The notes under the pieces: generated by a model
Databases searched by the model: none
What the model was told of the DNA's origin: nothing
Seen by the model: only the letters and a program-made list of their open reading frames with translations
Part shown: one piece after another, positions 36,150 through 44,387 of the stretch
Layout of the letters: each line of letters begins with the position of its first letter
Position numbering within the stretch: the first letter of the stretch is position 1
NCBI GenBank assembly: GCA_964596345.1
Contig: CAZQSZ010000001.1
Span: 806,001-870,000, forward strand
DNA: 64,000 nucleotides
Direction of reading: 5' to 3'
Origin: CADEDV01 sp964596345
GTDB taxonomy: Bacteria; Bacteroidota; Bacteroidia; Chitinophagales; Chitinophagaceae
Translations under genes and position numbers: made by a program

Positions 36150-36788
36150 TTGGAATTGATAAATCCACTGGCAGAAGCCTATGCTGAAAAATACTCCTCA
36201 GCAGAAGATGTATTGCTTAAAGAGGTGCATGAGTATACCTTGCAACATCACAAAGAGTATGTCATGCTCAGCGGCCACCTCCAGGGAAAAGTGCTGGAGA
36301 TGATCAGTTGGATGATCCGTCCCCGGCGAATACTGGAAATTGGCACGTTCACCGGTTACAGTGCATTATGCCTAGCCAAGGGGCTCACAGAAGATGGGAA
36401 GCTGCACACTATAGAATTAAGACAGGCGGATAGCGATAAAGCAAGATTTTTTTTTGATAAATCTTCCTATGCCAGCCGGATACGATCACATACAGGTAAT
36501 GCGTTAGAAATCATCCCTCAACTCGATGAAACCTGGGATCTTGTTTTTATTGATGCGGATAAACCAGCCTATATCGAATATTTTAACCTTGTTTTGCCCC
36601 GTCTTCGGTCAAAGGGTTTTATTTTAGCAGATAATATTTTTTTCCACGGCCAGGTGCTGGAACAGCCGGTGAAAGGGAAAAGTGCTAAAGGAATCCAGGC
36701 CTTTACTGATTTTATTAATAACAGAACTGATATTGAAAAAGTAATATTGACCATCCGTGATGGATTGTACCTTATCAGGAAATTATAA
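36150..36788 (+). CDS. O-methyltransferase, class I SAM-dependent (CCoAOMT type)
   Basis: 212-aa methyltransferase with the SAM motif ILEIGTFTGYSALCLAKGL (about 67-85) and the metal-binding FIDADKPAYIEYF (about 135-147) plus ADNIF, characteristic of the cation-dependent catechol O-methyltransferase family. The start is TTG; no ATG or GTG lies nearby in frame. It begins a tight run: the glucosaminidase gene starts 7 bases after its stop. Substrate unknown. Confidence 0.88.
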   Translation: MELINPLAEAYAEKYSSAEDVLLKEVHEYTLQHHKEYVMLSGHLQGKVLEMISWMIRPRRILEIGTFTGYSALCLAKGLTEDGKLHTIELRQADSDKARFFFDKSSYASRIRSHTGNALEIIPQLDETWDLVFIDADKPAYIEYFNLVLPRLRSKGFILADNIFFHGQVLEQPVKGKSAKGIQAFTDFINNRTDIEKVILTIRDGLYLIRKL

Positions 36789-36795
36789 TTCGTGT

Positions 36796-37869
36796 ATGAT
36801 GCGACGCCGGAAACAACTGATCGTAACCATTTTTTTGGCGGTATTCTCGTTCCTTGCAAGAGCACAGCAAAACCCTGTTGTACTTGAGTATATCAATACG
36901 TATAAGGAGTTGGCGATTGCTGAAATGCAAAGAACAGGGGTACCAGCTTCTGTGAAGCTCGCCCAGGGTATCCACGAAACCATGGCCGGAACCAGTAACC
37001 TGGTAATAAAATCAAATAATCACTTTGGTATAAAATGTAAATCCAACTGGACCGGCGAATCGGTGTCACACGATGATGATGCACGAGGGGAATGCTTCAG
37101 GAAATATCCTTCCGCTACCGATTCCTACCGGGATCATTCTGATTTTTTGAAAAACAGCCAGCGATATGCCTCTTTATTTTTGTTGGAGCCCACGGATTAC
37201 CAGGGATGGGCCAATGGATTAAAGAAAGCAGGATATGCAACAAATTCCAGGTACCCGTCTATTATTATTAAACTGATTGAGGATTACAAACTCCAGGATT
37301 ATACCCTGATTGCCCTGGGAAAGATGGAAAGACCTTCCGAAGCCGGACAGGCTGTTAAAAATGCAGAGGAAAGTGCTGAACCGGTTCTTAACTCAAAAGA
37401 TGGGCAAAAAGAAAGCGGATCAGCTGGTCTTAAAGAAAGGAATTGGCCCGAATACCCCAATGGGGAATTTAAAATCAATGAAACAAGAGTGATCTTTATA
37501 AAACAAGGAACATCCTATCTCAGTATAGCCCAGCAATTCAATATACCCCTTGCTAAACTGTTTGAGTTTAATGAACTAAACCCGGCCGAGGCAGCCGATA
37601 CTGACCAGTTATTGTACCTGCAGCGAAAAAGGAAGACAGGAAAAACAGATTATCATATCGTCAGGCCCGGTGAAACCCTTCGTGATATTGCCCGGGAAGA
37701 AGCAATTCGGCTGGAATCATTGCTGGAGTATAACTTGCTCAGTACAGGTCAGCAACCCGCTGTTGGAGAAAGGTTGTCATTGCGGGCAAAGGCCGGGGCC
37801 ATACCAAAGCTTGCCGCTAAAGAAAATTATTCAACCAGTCCGTCGGCATCCCCATGGAGCCGCAATTAA
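36796..37869 (+). CDS. glucosaminidase with two LysM domains
   Basis: Secreted cell-wall hydrolase, 358 aa from the first of two adjacent ATGs (36796, 36799). A signal peptide ends near ARAQQ. The glucosaminidase domain (about 30-165) holds SVKLAQGIHETMAGTSNLV with the catalytic Glu and the NNHFGIKC motif. A linker leads to two LysM domains (about 230-280 and 285-335, the second starting YHIVRPGETLRDIA) that bind peptidoglycan. It probably cleaves peptidoglycan between GlcNAc and MurNAc in the periplasm. hpt follows after 15 bases. Confidence 0.9.
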   Translation: MMRRRKQLIVTIFLAVFSFLARAQQNPVVLEYINTYKELAIAEMQRTGVPASVKLAQGIHETMAGTSNLVIKSNNHFGIKCKSNWTGESVSHDDDARGECFRKYPSATDSYRDHSDFLKNSQRYASLFLLEPTDYQGWANGLKKAGYATNSRYPSIIIKLIEDYKLQDYTLIALGKMERPSEAGQAVKNAEESAEPVLNSKDGQKESGSAGLKERNWPEYPNGEFKINETRVIFIKQGTSYLSIAQQFNIPLAKLFEFNELNPAEAADTDQLLYLQRKRKTGKTDYHIVRPGETLRDIAREEAIRLESLLEYNLLSTGQQPAVGERLSLRAKAGAIPKLAAKENYSTSPSASPWSRN

Positions 37870-37884
37870 AAACTGCTCTTCAAT

Positions 37885-38418
37885 ATGTCCATCATTAAAG
37901 TACACGATAAATCATTTGATACCTATTTGTCAGAAGAAGTCATCCAGGGACGCATCAAAGAAATGGCTGCAGCGATTAACAGGGATTATGCAGGGAAACG
38001 ACCTCTTTTTATCGCCATCCTGAATGGTTCATTCATGTTTGCTTCGGATCTATTTAAGCACCTTTCTATTGATGCGGAAATATGTTTTATTAAACTGGCA
38101 TCTTATAAAGGAATGAAGTCATCCGGAAACGTGGTGACTTCCATCGGGCTTGAGGATGATCTTTTTGGAAAAGACGTGGTGATCGTGGAGGATATCGTGG
38201 ATACCGGGAAAACCCTTCATAATTTTTTGCCCAAATTGCTTCACCAGCAACCCAGATCTTTAAAGATAGCCTCTTTATTACATAAGTCAGAGGCGACAGA
38301 ATACCCGCTGCAACTGGATTATATCGGTTTTGATATTCCGAACAAATTCGTTGTTGGATATGGCCTTGATTACGATGGATTAGGCCGGAATCTGAAAGAG
38401 ATCTATCAGCTTGTCTAA
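37885..38418 (+). CDS. hpt: hypoxanthine phosphoribosyltransferase
   Basis: Purine salvage enzyme converting hypoxanthine or guanine plus PRPP to IMP or GMP. 177 aa with the PRPP-binding loop VVIVEDIVDTGKTL (about 97-110), flexible-loop region SYKGMKSSGNV (about 73-83) and VGYGLDYDG near the end with the base-stacking region. Length normal. It is placed between the LysM protein and the VWA gene, with short gaps; the functional link is not obvious. Confidence 0.95.
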   Translation: MSIIKVHDKSFDTYLSEEVIQGRIKEMAAAINRDYAGKRPLFIAILNGSFMFASDLFKHLSIDAEICFIKLASYKGMKSSGNVVTSIGLEDDLFGKDVVIVEDIVDTGKTLHNFLPKLLHQQPRSLKIASLLHKSEATEYPLQLDYIGFDIPNKFVVGYGLDYDGLGRNLKEIYQLV

Positions 38419-38470
38419 ATACTTAGACGTATCAGGGTTTTTTTGTATTTTTTCCGGCCAACATACCCAC

Positions 38471-40258
38471 TTGAAGGCCGCTTGCCACATATGGTTGTTA
38501 CTACTGATTTGTTTATCCACCCGATCCCAGCAGTTTTATCTGCGGGGAGAAGTGAAAGACGAAACAGGAAACCTGTTACAGAATGTAACGATTCTTCACA
38601 GCCGCAGCGGCTATTTATACCGAACCGGTTCATACGGAACCTTTGGAATTGTTACCAACCAGCTTGTAGACACACTCGTTTTCACCTTGCACGGGTATAG
38701 CCCCGAACGGGTAGTGGCCAATGCTGAACAGTTTATAAACGTCAGGCTTAAATTACAACCCATTAATACAGCCCAGGGAAGAAGAGATAAGCTGGCTTCC
38801 TTAACCAGGGACCTGACCCGGGATGAACAAAAACAATGGTTCGCCGGCGATGAAACATATGCGAGTATTATTGAGAACAGGCTGATCAATGCAAAAAAGT
38901 TTCCCAATACCGGGATGTCATTAAATGTGGACAGGGCTTCTTATAGTAATATCCGGCGATTTATAACACTTAAGTCCTTTGTTCCCCCCGATGCTGTTCG
39001 TATTGAGGAGATGCTGAATTACTTCAACCTGGATTATGAAGAACCTTCCGGCAATGATATCTTTTCTATCCGGACTAAATTAACAGGCTGTCCCTGGAAT
39101 GAAGATAACCAGCTATTTTATGTGAACCTGTTTTCAAAAAAAATAAATATTGATACACTTCCTCCCAGCAACCTGGTTTTCCTGATTGATGTGTCAGGAT
39201 CTATGGATATGACCAACCGGTTACCGCTGTTAAAATCTGCTTTCCGGTTACTGGTAAATAACCTGCGGGATAAGGATTCGGTAGCCATCGTGGTTTATGG
39301 CGGAGTAACAGGAATCATGCTGAACAGTACAAGTGGCGCCGAAAAGGAGAAAATATTAAAAGCAATCGATGAACTGACCCCTGGCGGATCCACACCCGGT
39401 GAATCAGGAATACGGGTCGCTTACAGTGTGGCAAAAAACCATTTTATCAAGGGAGGGAATAACCGGGTGATCCTGGCTACGGATGGCGATTTTAATGTAG
39501 GTCTTAAAACAGAAACAGAGCTGGATGAGCTGATCTCCCTGCACAGGGAATCGGGTATTTATCTTACCTGTCTTGGTGTCGGCATGGGTAATTACAAAGA
39601 TTCTAAAATACAGACACTGGCAAGAAAGGGGAACGGCAATTTTGCATACCTGGATAATTTCCGGGAAGCAGAGAAAGTGCTGTTAAAAGAGTTTACACAA
39701 ACGCTGTATGCTGTTGCAGATGACGTGTACATGAACGTGGAATTCAATCCGGAGTTTGTGAAAGAGTACAGGCTGATCGGCTTTGATAATAAAGTAGGGG
39801 CAATCAAAGATTCAATGTCGGTGGTGGAAGGAGGCGAGATCGGATCAGGACACTCTATGATTGGTGTTTTTGAAATCGTTCCAACAGATGTCAATAAGGG
39901 AGCAATTAAGGATCATTTTACGATAGGAAGATTTGCTGATATCGACCTGCAATACCGCCCGTCCCGGGATACGCTGCACTGTCATAAAAAATACCACAGT
40001 AAGTTTGAATATACTCCGTTTGCAGAAACAGAAAAATCATACCAGTTTTATACTTCTGTCGTTATGTTTGGTTCCTTATTACGGTCATCCCAGTATGCGA
40101 AAGAAATTGAATGGAATTCTATAATAGAAATTGCCTCCCGGTCATCAAGCCCAGATGACCTTTTACAAAAAGAGTTCATCAACCTGGTACAACAGGCTAA
40201 AACACTTTATTCAAAAGTGAAAAAAAAGAAAGGGGGCTCTTTTATTCAGGGGAACTAA
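38471..40258 (+). CDS. VWA-domain protein with carboxypeptidase-regulatory-like N-domain
   Basis: 595 aa from a TTG start that gives a clean signal peptide (M-KAACHIWLLLLICLSTRSQQ); the open frame extends to a TTG at 38411 inside hpt. Domains: carboxypeptidase-D regulatory-like fold (about 30-95), VWA-associated N-domain (about 130-230) and VWA domain with a complete MIDAS (DVSGSM, later TDGDFNVG), then a conserved C-terminal extension. This is the YfbK/'Ca-activated channel' type of VWA protein, of unclear function, acting outside the cytoplasm. Its stop codon touches the stop of the convergent dnaJ gene. Confidence 0.85.
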   Translation: MKAACHIWLLLLICLSTRSQQFYLRGEVKDETGNLLQNVTILHSRSGYLYRTGSYGTFGIVTNQLVDTLVFTLHGYSPERVVANAEQFINVRLKLQPINTAQGRRDKLASLTRDLTRDEQKQWFAGDETYASIIENRLINAKKFPNTGMSLNVDRASYSNIRRFITLKSFVPPDAVRIEEMLNYFNLDYEEPSGNDIFSIRTKLTGCPWNEDNQLFYVNLFSKKINIDTLPPSNLVFLIDVSGSMDMTNRLPLLKSAFRLLVNNLRDKDSVAIVVYGGVTGIMLNSTSGAEKEKILKAIDELTPGGSTPGESGIRVAYSVAKNHFIKGGNNRVILATDGDFNVGLKTETELDELISLHRESGIYLTCLGVGMGNYKDSKIQTLARKGNGNFAYLDNFREAEKVLLKEFTQTLYAVADDVYMNVEFNPEFVKEYRLIGFDNKVGAIKDSMSVVEGGEIGSGHSMIGVFEIVPTDVNKGAIKDHFTIGRFADIDLQYRPSRDTLHCHKKYHSKFEYTPFAETEKSYQFYTSVVMFGSLLRSSQYAKEIEWNSIIEIASRSSSPDDLLQKEFINLVQQAKTLYSKVKKKKGGSFIQGN

Positions 40259-41428
40259 TTATGAAAACATTTCCCTGATCTTATCAAAGAAACCTTTATC
40301 ATTTTTATCCGGGTGTGGTTTGAAGTTTGGGGAATGACTTAGCTTTTCCAGCATGGCTTTTTCTTCGGCACTTACCTGTTGCGGTGTCCATACATTGACA
40401 TGGATCAGCTGATCACCTTTTTCATATGAATTAACCGCCGGGAAGCCTTTGCCTTTGAGGCGGAATATTTTACCACTTTGTGTACCGGCAGGTATTTTGA
40501 TCTTAGCTCTTCCGTCAATCGTTGGTACTTCTACCTGTGTTCCAAAAACAGCGTCTGTAAACGTGATATGAAGATCGAAAGCGACATTCAATCCGTCGCG
40601 GTGTAATTCTTTATGTGCTTCTTCTTCTACCAGGATGATCAGGTCGCCCGGCATACCGCCCCTCTCTCCGGCATTTCCTTTTCCGTTAATACTGAGTTGC
40701 ATTCCTTCCTGCACACCTGCAGGTATTTCAATACTTACCGTCTCCTCCCCGTATACTCTTCCTTCACCTTTACAATTACCACATTTTGCTGTTACAGTGG
40801 TTCCCTCACCATTACAGGTTGGGCAAGTAGTAACAGTTTGCATTTGCCCGAGGAATGTATTTTGTACCCTTCTTACCTGGCCGCTTCCACCACAGGTACC
40901 ACAGGTTTGCACACTGCCTTTATCTTTAGCACCACTTCCGCTGCAAGTGGTACACACCACATGCTTTTTTACTTTGATGTTTTTAGTAACCCCTTTTGCA
41001 ATTTCTTCATAGGTAAGCTTCAATTTAATACGGAGATTGCTGCCTCTTACACCACGACTTCTTTGCCCGCCACGGCCCCCCCCTCGTTGTTGCCCGCCAA
41101 AAAAGTTTCCAAAAAGATCATCCCCGAAAATATCTCCGAACTGGCTGAAGATATCATCCATATTCATGCCCTGGCCACCGCTGAAACCACCACGACCGTT
41201 ACCACTAACGCCGGCATGACCATAGCGGTCATATTGTGCTTTTTTATCCGCATCACTTAATATCTCGTAGGCTTCGGCAGCTTCTTTGAATTTTTCTTCA
41301 GCAGCCTTATCACCGGGGTTACGATCAGGGTGATATTGCATGGCTACTTTGCGATACGCTTTTTTGATCTCGTCAGCAGAAGCACCTTTTGCCACACCTA
41401 ATATTTCGTAATAATCTCTTTTTGCCAT
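40259..41428 (-). CDS. dnaJ: chaperone DnaJ
   Basis: Hsp40 co-chaperone that stimulates DnaK ATPase and hands over substrates. 389 aa: J domain with HPD (YHPDRNPGD, about 33), Gly/Phe-rich region (about 75-125), four CxxCxGxG zinc repeats (about 155-220: CTTCSGSG, CGTCGGSG, CPTCNGEG, CGNCKGEG) and C-terminal substrate domains. Complete and of normal length. It follows grpE by 8 bases; dnaK is not adjacent. No CIRCE element was seen upstream of the operon. Confidence 0.97.
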   Translation of the reverse strand: MAKRDYYEILGVAKGASADEIKKAYRKVAMQYHPDRNPGDKAAEEKFKEAAEAYEILSDADKKAQYDRYGHAGVSGNGRGGFSGGQGMNMDDIFSQFGDIFGDDLFGNFFGGQQRGGGRGGQRSRGVRGSNLRIKLKLTYEEIAKGVTKNIKVKKHVVCTTCSGSGAKDKGSVQTCGTCGGSGQVRRVQNTFLGQMQTVTTCPTCNGEGTTVTAKCGNCKGEGRVYGEETVSIEIPAGVQEGMQLSINGKGNAGERGGMPGDLIILVEEEAHKELHRDGLNVAFDLHITFTDAVFGTQVEVPTIDGRAKIKIPAGTQSGKIFRLKGKGFPAVNSYEKGDQLIHVNVWTPQQVSAEEKAMLEKLSHSPNFKPHPDKNDKGFFDKIREMFS

Positions 41429-41436
41429 GATACTTA

Positions 41437-41994
41437 TTATTTCCCTACTACAACTTTTGCGTGACGAATGATCTTATCATTCAGGTAATATCCTTTTACC
41501 ACTTCATCCACCACTTTGCCTTTCAGGTTATCGGTTGGTGCCGGTATTTCGGTGATTGCTTCATGCAGGTCAGGGTTGAATTCCTGCGCTATTGTTTCCA
41601 TTGCTTTCACACCTTTTGATTGCAGGGTATTGCGCAGCTTATTAAAAACAAGCATCACCCCTTCTTTGATGGAGGCGGAATCAGTACTTGTTTCCAGCTG
41701 TTTTTGGGCCCGGTCGCAATCATCCAAAACATTCAGCAAGTCCGTAATTACCTCTTTTCCGGCTGTCTGGATCAGCTCTATTCTTTCCTTGGCACTCCGG
41801 CGTTTAAAATTGTCGAATTCTGCCACTTTACGGATGAATTTATCCTTCGCATCCTCTAGTTCAGCTTTTAGTTGTTCAAGGGCAGATTCTTCAGCCACCG
41901 GCTCATTCAAATGTGTACTGCCGCTAACACTGTCGTCGGTATTGATATCGACGTTGCCATTATTCTCTTGTTCCATCATGTCTTTTTCTGCCAT
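41437..41994 (-). CDS. grpE: nucleotide exchange factor GrpE
   Basis: Releases ADP from DnaK. 185 aa from the ATG at 41994 (an in-frame TTG three codons upstream is possible). An acidic, Asn-rich N-terminus (about 1-35) is followed by the long coiled-coil helix (about 35-105, with RKVAEFDNFKRRSAKER) and the C-terminal beta domain (QEFNPDLHEAITEIP, YYLNDKIIRHAKVVVGK). It leads the grpE-dnaJ operon and has one of the best promoters of the window. Confidence 0.96.
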   Translation of the reverse strand: MAEKDMMEQENNGNVDINTDDSVSGSTHLNEPVAEESALEQLKAELEDAKDKFIRKVAEFDNFKRRSAKERIELIQTAGKEVITDLLNVLDDCDRAQKQLETSTDSASIKEGVMLVFNKLRNTLQSKGVKAMETIAQEFNPDLHEAITEIPAPTDNLKGKVVDEVVKGYYLNDKIIRHAKVVVGK

Positions 41995-42011
41995 TTTAAT
42001 CAAATTGTTTG

Positions 42012-42041
42012 CAAAGGTAAGGTTGTCAAGAATATTGCCAA
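42012..42041 (-). promoter_or_regulatory. consensus promoter for grpE-dnaJ
   Basis: On the minus strand TTG (42039-42041), a 19-base spacer and TACCTTTG (42012-42019) match the Bacteroidota consensus exactly; the box ends 17 bases before the ATG. Confidence 0.8.
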
Positions 42042-42167
42042 CCCATACATTTACCGGAAGATGGCTGTTTTGGGGACAAAATGACCGGATAGGAAGTATG
42101 CTCCTGTCAGGAAAAAGACGGTTTTGCTTTCGGCAGCCCCGTCAAATTCAGTAGCTTGCAGCCCTTT

Positions 42168-43340
42168 ATGAACAACGTTTACCTCAAAAGAAAAATAGCA
42201 CCCCGGGTCGTCAACGGTCACCCCTGGATCTTCAATAATGAAGTGGAAAAAGTGGAAGGGGACCCGGCGGGTGGGGATACCGTGGCTGTTTTTACTCATG
42301 ATAAAAAATTTGTGGGCAAGGGGTATTATAATCCCAGGTCCCAGATCGTGGTAAGATTGCTTTCAAGGGATAAGAAGGACGAGATCAATGAGCAATTTTT
42401 TCATGATAGAATTGTCCAATGCTGGGAATACAGGAAAAAACTGGGTTATACCGAGAATTGCCGTCTTGTTTTTGGAGAGGCAGATTCATTGCCACAGCTG
42501 ATCGTTGATAAATTCAATGACTATTTTGTTATTCAGACGCTGGCCCTGGGAATCGATAGATGGAAACCGGCTATTGTAAAAGCGATCAACAGTATTTTCC
42601 AGCCCAAAGGAATTTATGAACGAAACGATGTCCCGGTAAGGGAGCTGGAAGGCTTGCCACAGCAGAAAGGATTTTTATCAGCACCATTCGACACAAAGAT
42701 CATCATCAATGAGAATGGATTGAAATTTCATGTGGATATTGAGAATGGGCAAAAGACGGGCTATTTCTTAGATCAGCAGGATAACCGCCGTGCCATTCAG
42801 CATATTGTAAAAGGGGCAGATGTGCTGGGCGCATTTACATATACCGGGACGTTTGAAATTCATGCAGCCCATTACGGTGCTAAGTCTGTCCTGGGACTGG
42901 ATATTTCAGAGAATGCCGTACAGCAAGCCAATAAAAATGCAGCTTTAAATGGATTAGATGCTGTTTGTCATTTTGAAACAGCAAATGCCTTTGATGTGCT
43001 CAAACAATGGGGTAAGGATGGCAGGCAGTATGATGTGGTGATGCTGGATCCTCCTGCATTTACCAAAAGCAGGGAAACGATACAAAAGGCAATTACAGGC
43101 TATAAAGAAATAAATCTGCGGGGAATGAAACTGGTAAAACCCGGAGGCTTTTTAGTTACCTCCTCCTGTACAAATCTTGTACAGGCAGAGCTCTTTTTGC
43201 ATATCATTGATATGGCAGCCAAAGATGCCAGGAGAAAAATAAGACAGGTGGTATTCCAGGCACAGGCAGCAGATCACCCTATCATCTGGGGCTTAGAAAA
43301 TACGCAATACCTGAAATTCCTGATCGTACAGGTTCAGTAA
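42168..43340 (+). CDS. rlmI: 23S rRNA (cytosine-C5) methyltransferase, RlmI family
   Basis: SAM-dependent methyltransferase that in E. coli modifies C1962 of 23S rRNA. 390 aa from the ATG. N-terminal PUA-like domain (about 1-75), central domain, then the SAM fold: TGYFLDQQDNRRAI, VLGAFTYTGTFEIHAAHYGA, MLDPPAFTKSRE and the catalytic LVTSSCTN. A TTG four codons upstream is less likely. It is divergent from grpE and converges with a small T9SS gene. Confidence 0.9.
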   Translation: MNNVYLKRKIAPRVVNGHPWIFNNEVEKVEGDPAGGDTVAVFTHDKKFVGKGYYNPRSQIVVRLLSRDKKDEINEQFFHDRIVQCWEYRKKLGYTENCRLVFGEADSLPQLIVDKFNDYFVIQTLALGIDRWKPAIVKAINSIFQPKGIYERNDVPVRELEGLPQQKGFLSAPFDTKIIINENGLKFHVDIENGQKTGYFLDQQDNRRAIQHIVKGADVLGAFTYTGTFEIHAAHYGAKSVLGLDISENAVQQANKNAALNGLDAVCHFETANAFDVLKQWGKDGRQYDVVMLDPPAFTKSRETIQKAITGYKEINLRGMKLVKPGGFLVTSSCTNLVQAELFLHIIDMAAKDARRKIRQVVFQAQAADHPIIWGLENTQYLKFLIVQVQ

Positions 43341-43361
43341 TTTCAATTCAAACAGGAAATT

Positions 43362-43703
43362 TTACTTGGAAACCTGGAATTTTCCAGACTCGATCAGCTT
43401 GCCGCTTTGATCCCTGAGGTGGTAAATATAAACTCCTCGGTTAAAATCGGTAAGATTAATGATGGTCTTTTCACCTAGGTTTTGGGCCTCATACATTTTC
43501 TTACCCAGCATATGAAATACCTGGACAGACATTCCTTTCTGGTAATTGTTCTGCAGATCAAACGTGATGTAAGAAGTAGCGGGGTTGGGGTACAATTTCA
43601 CTTTGTCAGCGGTCTCAGAAACGGGGGCAGTACGGGTTGTCTGCGCACCTGAAGTGATGGCTGTCAAGAGAATAAAGGATAGTATGGGTAGAATTCGCTT
43701 CAA
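43362..43703 (-). CDS. minimal T9SS type A sorting-domain protein
   Basis: 113 aa from a TTG start. A signal peptide (about 1-20, ending SGAQ) is followed by only about 15 residues and then a complete type A C-terminal sorting domain: VKLYPNPATSYITFDL, VQVFHMLGKKMYE, NLTDFNRGVYIYHLRD and a Lys-ending tail. It therefore has almost no cargo of its own. The longer frame up to 43796 overlaps the terminator of the upstream peroxiredoxin gene and lacks a signal-peptide start, so it is rejected. TAAATTTG lies 5 bases before the TTG. Confidence 0.78.
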   Translation of the reverse strand: MKRILPILSFILLTAITSGAQTTRTAPVSETADKVKLYPNPATSYITFDLQNNYQKGMSVQVFHMLGKKMYEAQNLGEKTIINLTDFNRGVYIYHLRDQSGKLIESGKFQVSK

Positions 43704-43708
43704 CGAAA

Positions 43709-43716
43709 CAAATTTA
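43709..43716 (-). promoter_or_regulatory. -7 box next to the T9SS protein start
   Basis: TAAATTTG on the minus strand is an exact TAnnTTTG box, 5 bases before the TTG start at 43703, implying a leaderless or nearly leaderless mRNA. Confidence 0.5.
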
Positions 43717-43770
43717 CTTTTATTTCTCAATAATAGAGCCTTTTTCTTACTTATACAAGGTATTTGCCGC

Positions 43771-43813
43771 AAAAAATAGCAGGCCTTGTAAATCAATAAT
43801 CTACAGGGCCTGC
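43771..43813 (-). terminator. terminator after the peroxiredoxin gene
   Basis: On the minus strand a 12-bp stem (43802-43813 with 43779-43790, one G-T pair) with an 11-base loop is followed by TATTTTTT. It lies 23 bases after the peroxiredoxin stop. Confidence 0.88.
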
Positions 43814-43835
43814 CAGCAAGAATTTTAACTGGAAT

Positions 43836-44306
43836 TTAGCCCAGTTTTGCCAGTACATCCCGGATGGCTGTAAAATCAGGAACCTCCCCGGCGTTTTCCA
43901 ATACTTCCGCATACCGGATGATGCCTTCCTTATCGATCACAAAAGCGGATCGTTTGGCCACTCCCTTCATCCCAAAGCCAAAAGTTTCGTACAAGGAGCC
44001 ATAGGCAGTGGCAGTATCCTTATTGTAATCACTCAATAATGAAAAATTCAGGTTTTGCTCTTCTTTGAACTTTGCGAGGGTGTATAGCGAGTCGGAAGAA
44101 ATGCCAAATACCGTTGCATTGGCATTGTTGTAAATACTGATCGTGTCCCTTACCTCGCACAGCTCTTTAGTGCAAACACTAGTGAAAGCCAAGGGAAAGA
44201 ATAACAACAAGACATTTTTACCTTTCAGATCAGCCAGGTTTACTTCTTTTTTCTCGCTGTCAAATAACGTAAAACCAGGGGCTGCTTGTCCAACTTCAAT
44301 TTTCAT
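43836..44306 (-). CDS. peroxiredoxin (AhpC/TSA, AhpE-like)
   Basis: Thiol peroxidase reducing H2O2 and organic peroxides, 156 aa, cytoplasmic (no signal peptide). The peroxidatic Cys lies in PLAFTSVCTKELC, a second Cys follows five residues later, and the conserved Arg lies in KRSAFVIDKEG. The PxxxTxxC spacing is of the AhpE/1-Cys-like subgroup. A candidate promoter, TTTG-N17-TAATTTG, lies just upstream. It is monocistronic with a strong terminator. Confidence 0.92.
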   Translation of the reverse strand: MKIEVGQAAPGFTLFDSEKKEVNLADLKGKNVLLLFFPLAFTSVCTKELCEVRDTISIYNNANATVFGISSDSLYTLAKFKEEQNLNFSLLSDYNKDTATAYGSLYETFGFGMKGVAKRSAFVIDKEGIIRYAEVLENAGEVPDFTAIRDVLAKLG

Positions 44307-44387
44307 GATACTTTGAATATTTAATGAGCAAATTATTGGTCAGGAAAGTCAACAAACATTACCAGAAAAGGTTAGAATTATTTTGCA

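Noticed and set aside
40613..41260. 215-aa open frame on + opposite dnaJ
   Set aside because: Antisense shadow of a complete dnaJ; composition is driven by the complement of the Gly/Cys-rich region, with no domain and no promoter.
41516..42154. 212-aa open frame on + opposite grpE
   Set aside because: Antisense shadow of grpE (Ser/Leu-rich from complementing Glu/Lys codons); the real promoter points the other way.
43704..43796. Longer N-terminus for the small T9SS protein
   Set aside because: The extension runs through the peroxiredoxin terminator and lies upstream of the TAAATTTG box, and the signal peptide begins only at 43703.
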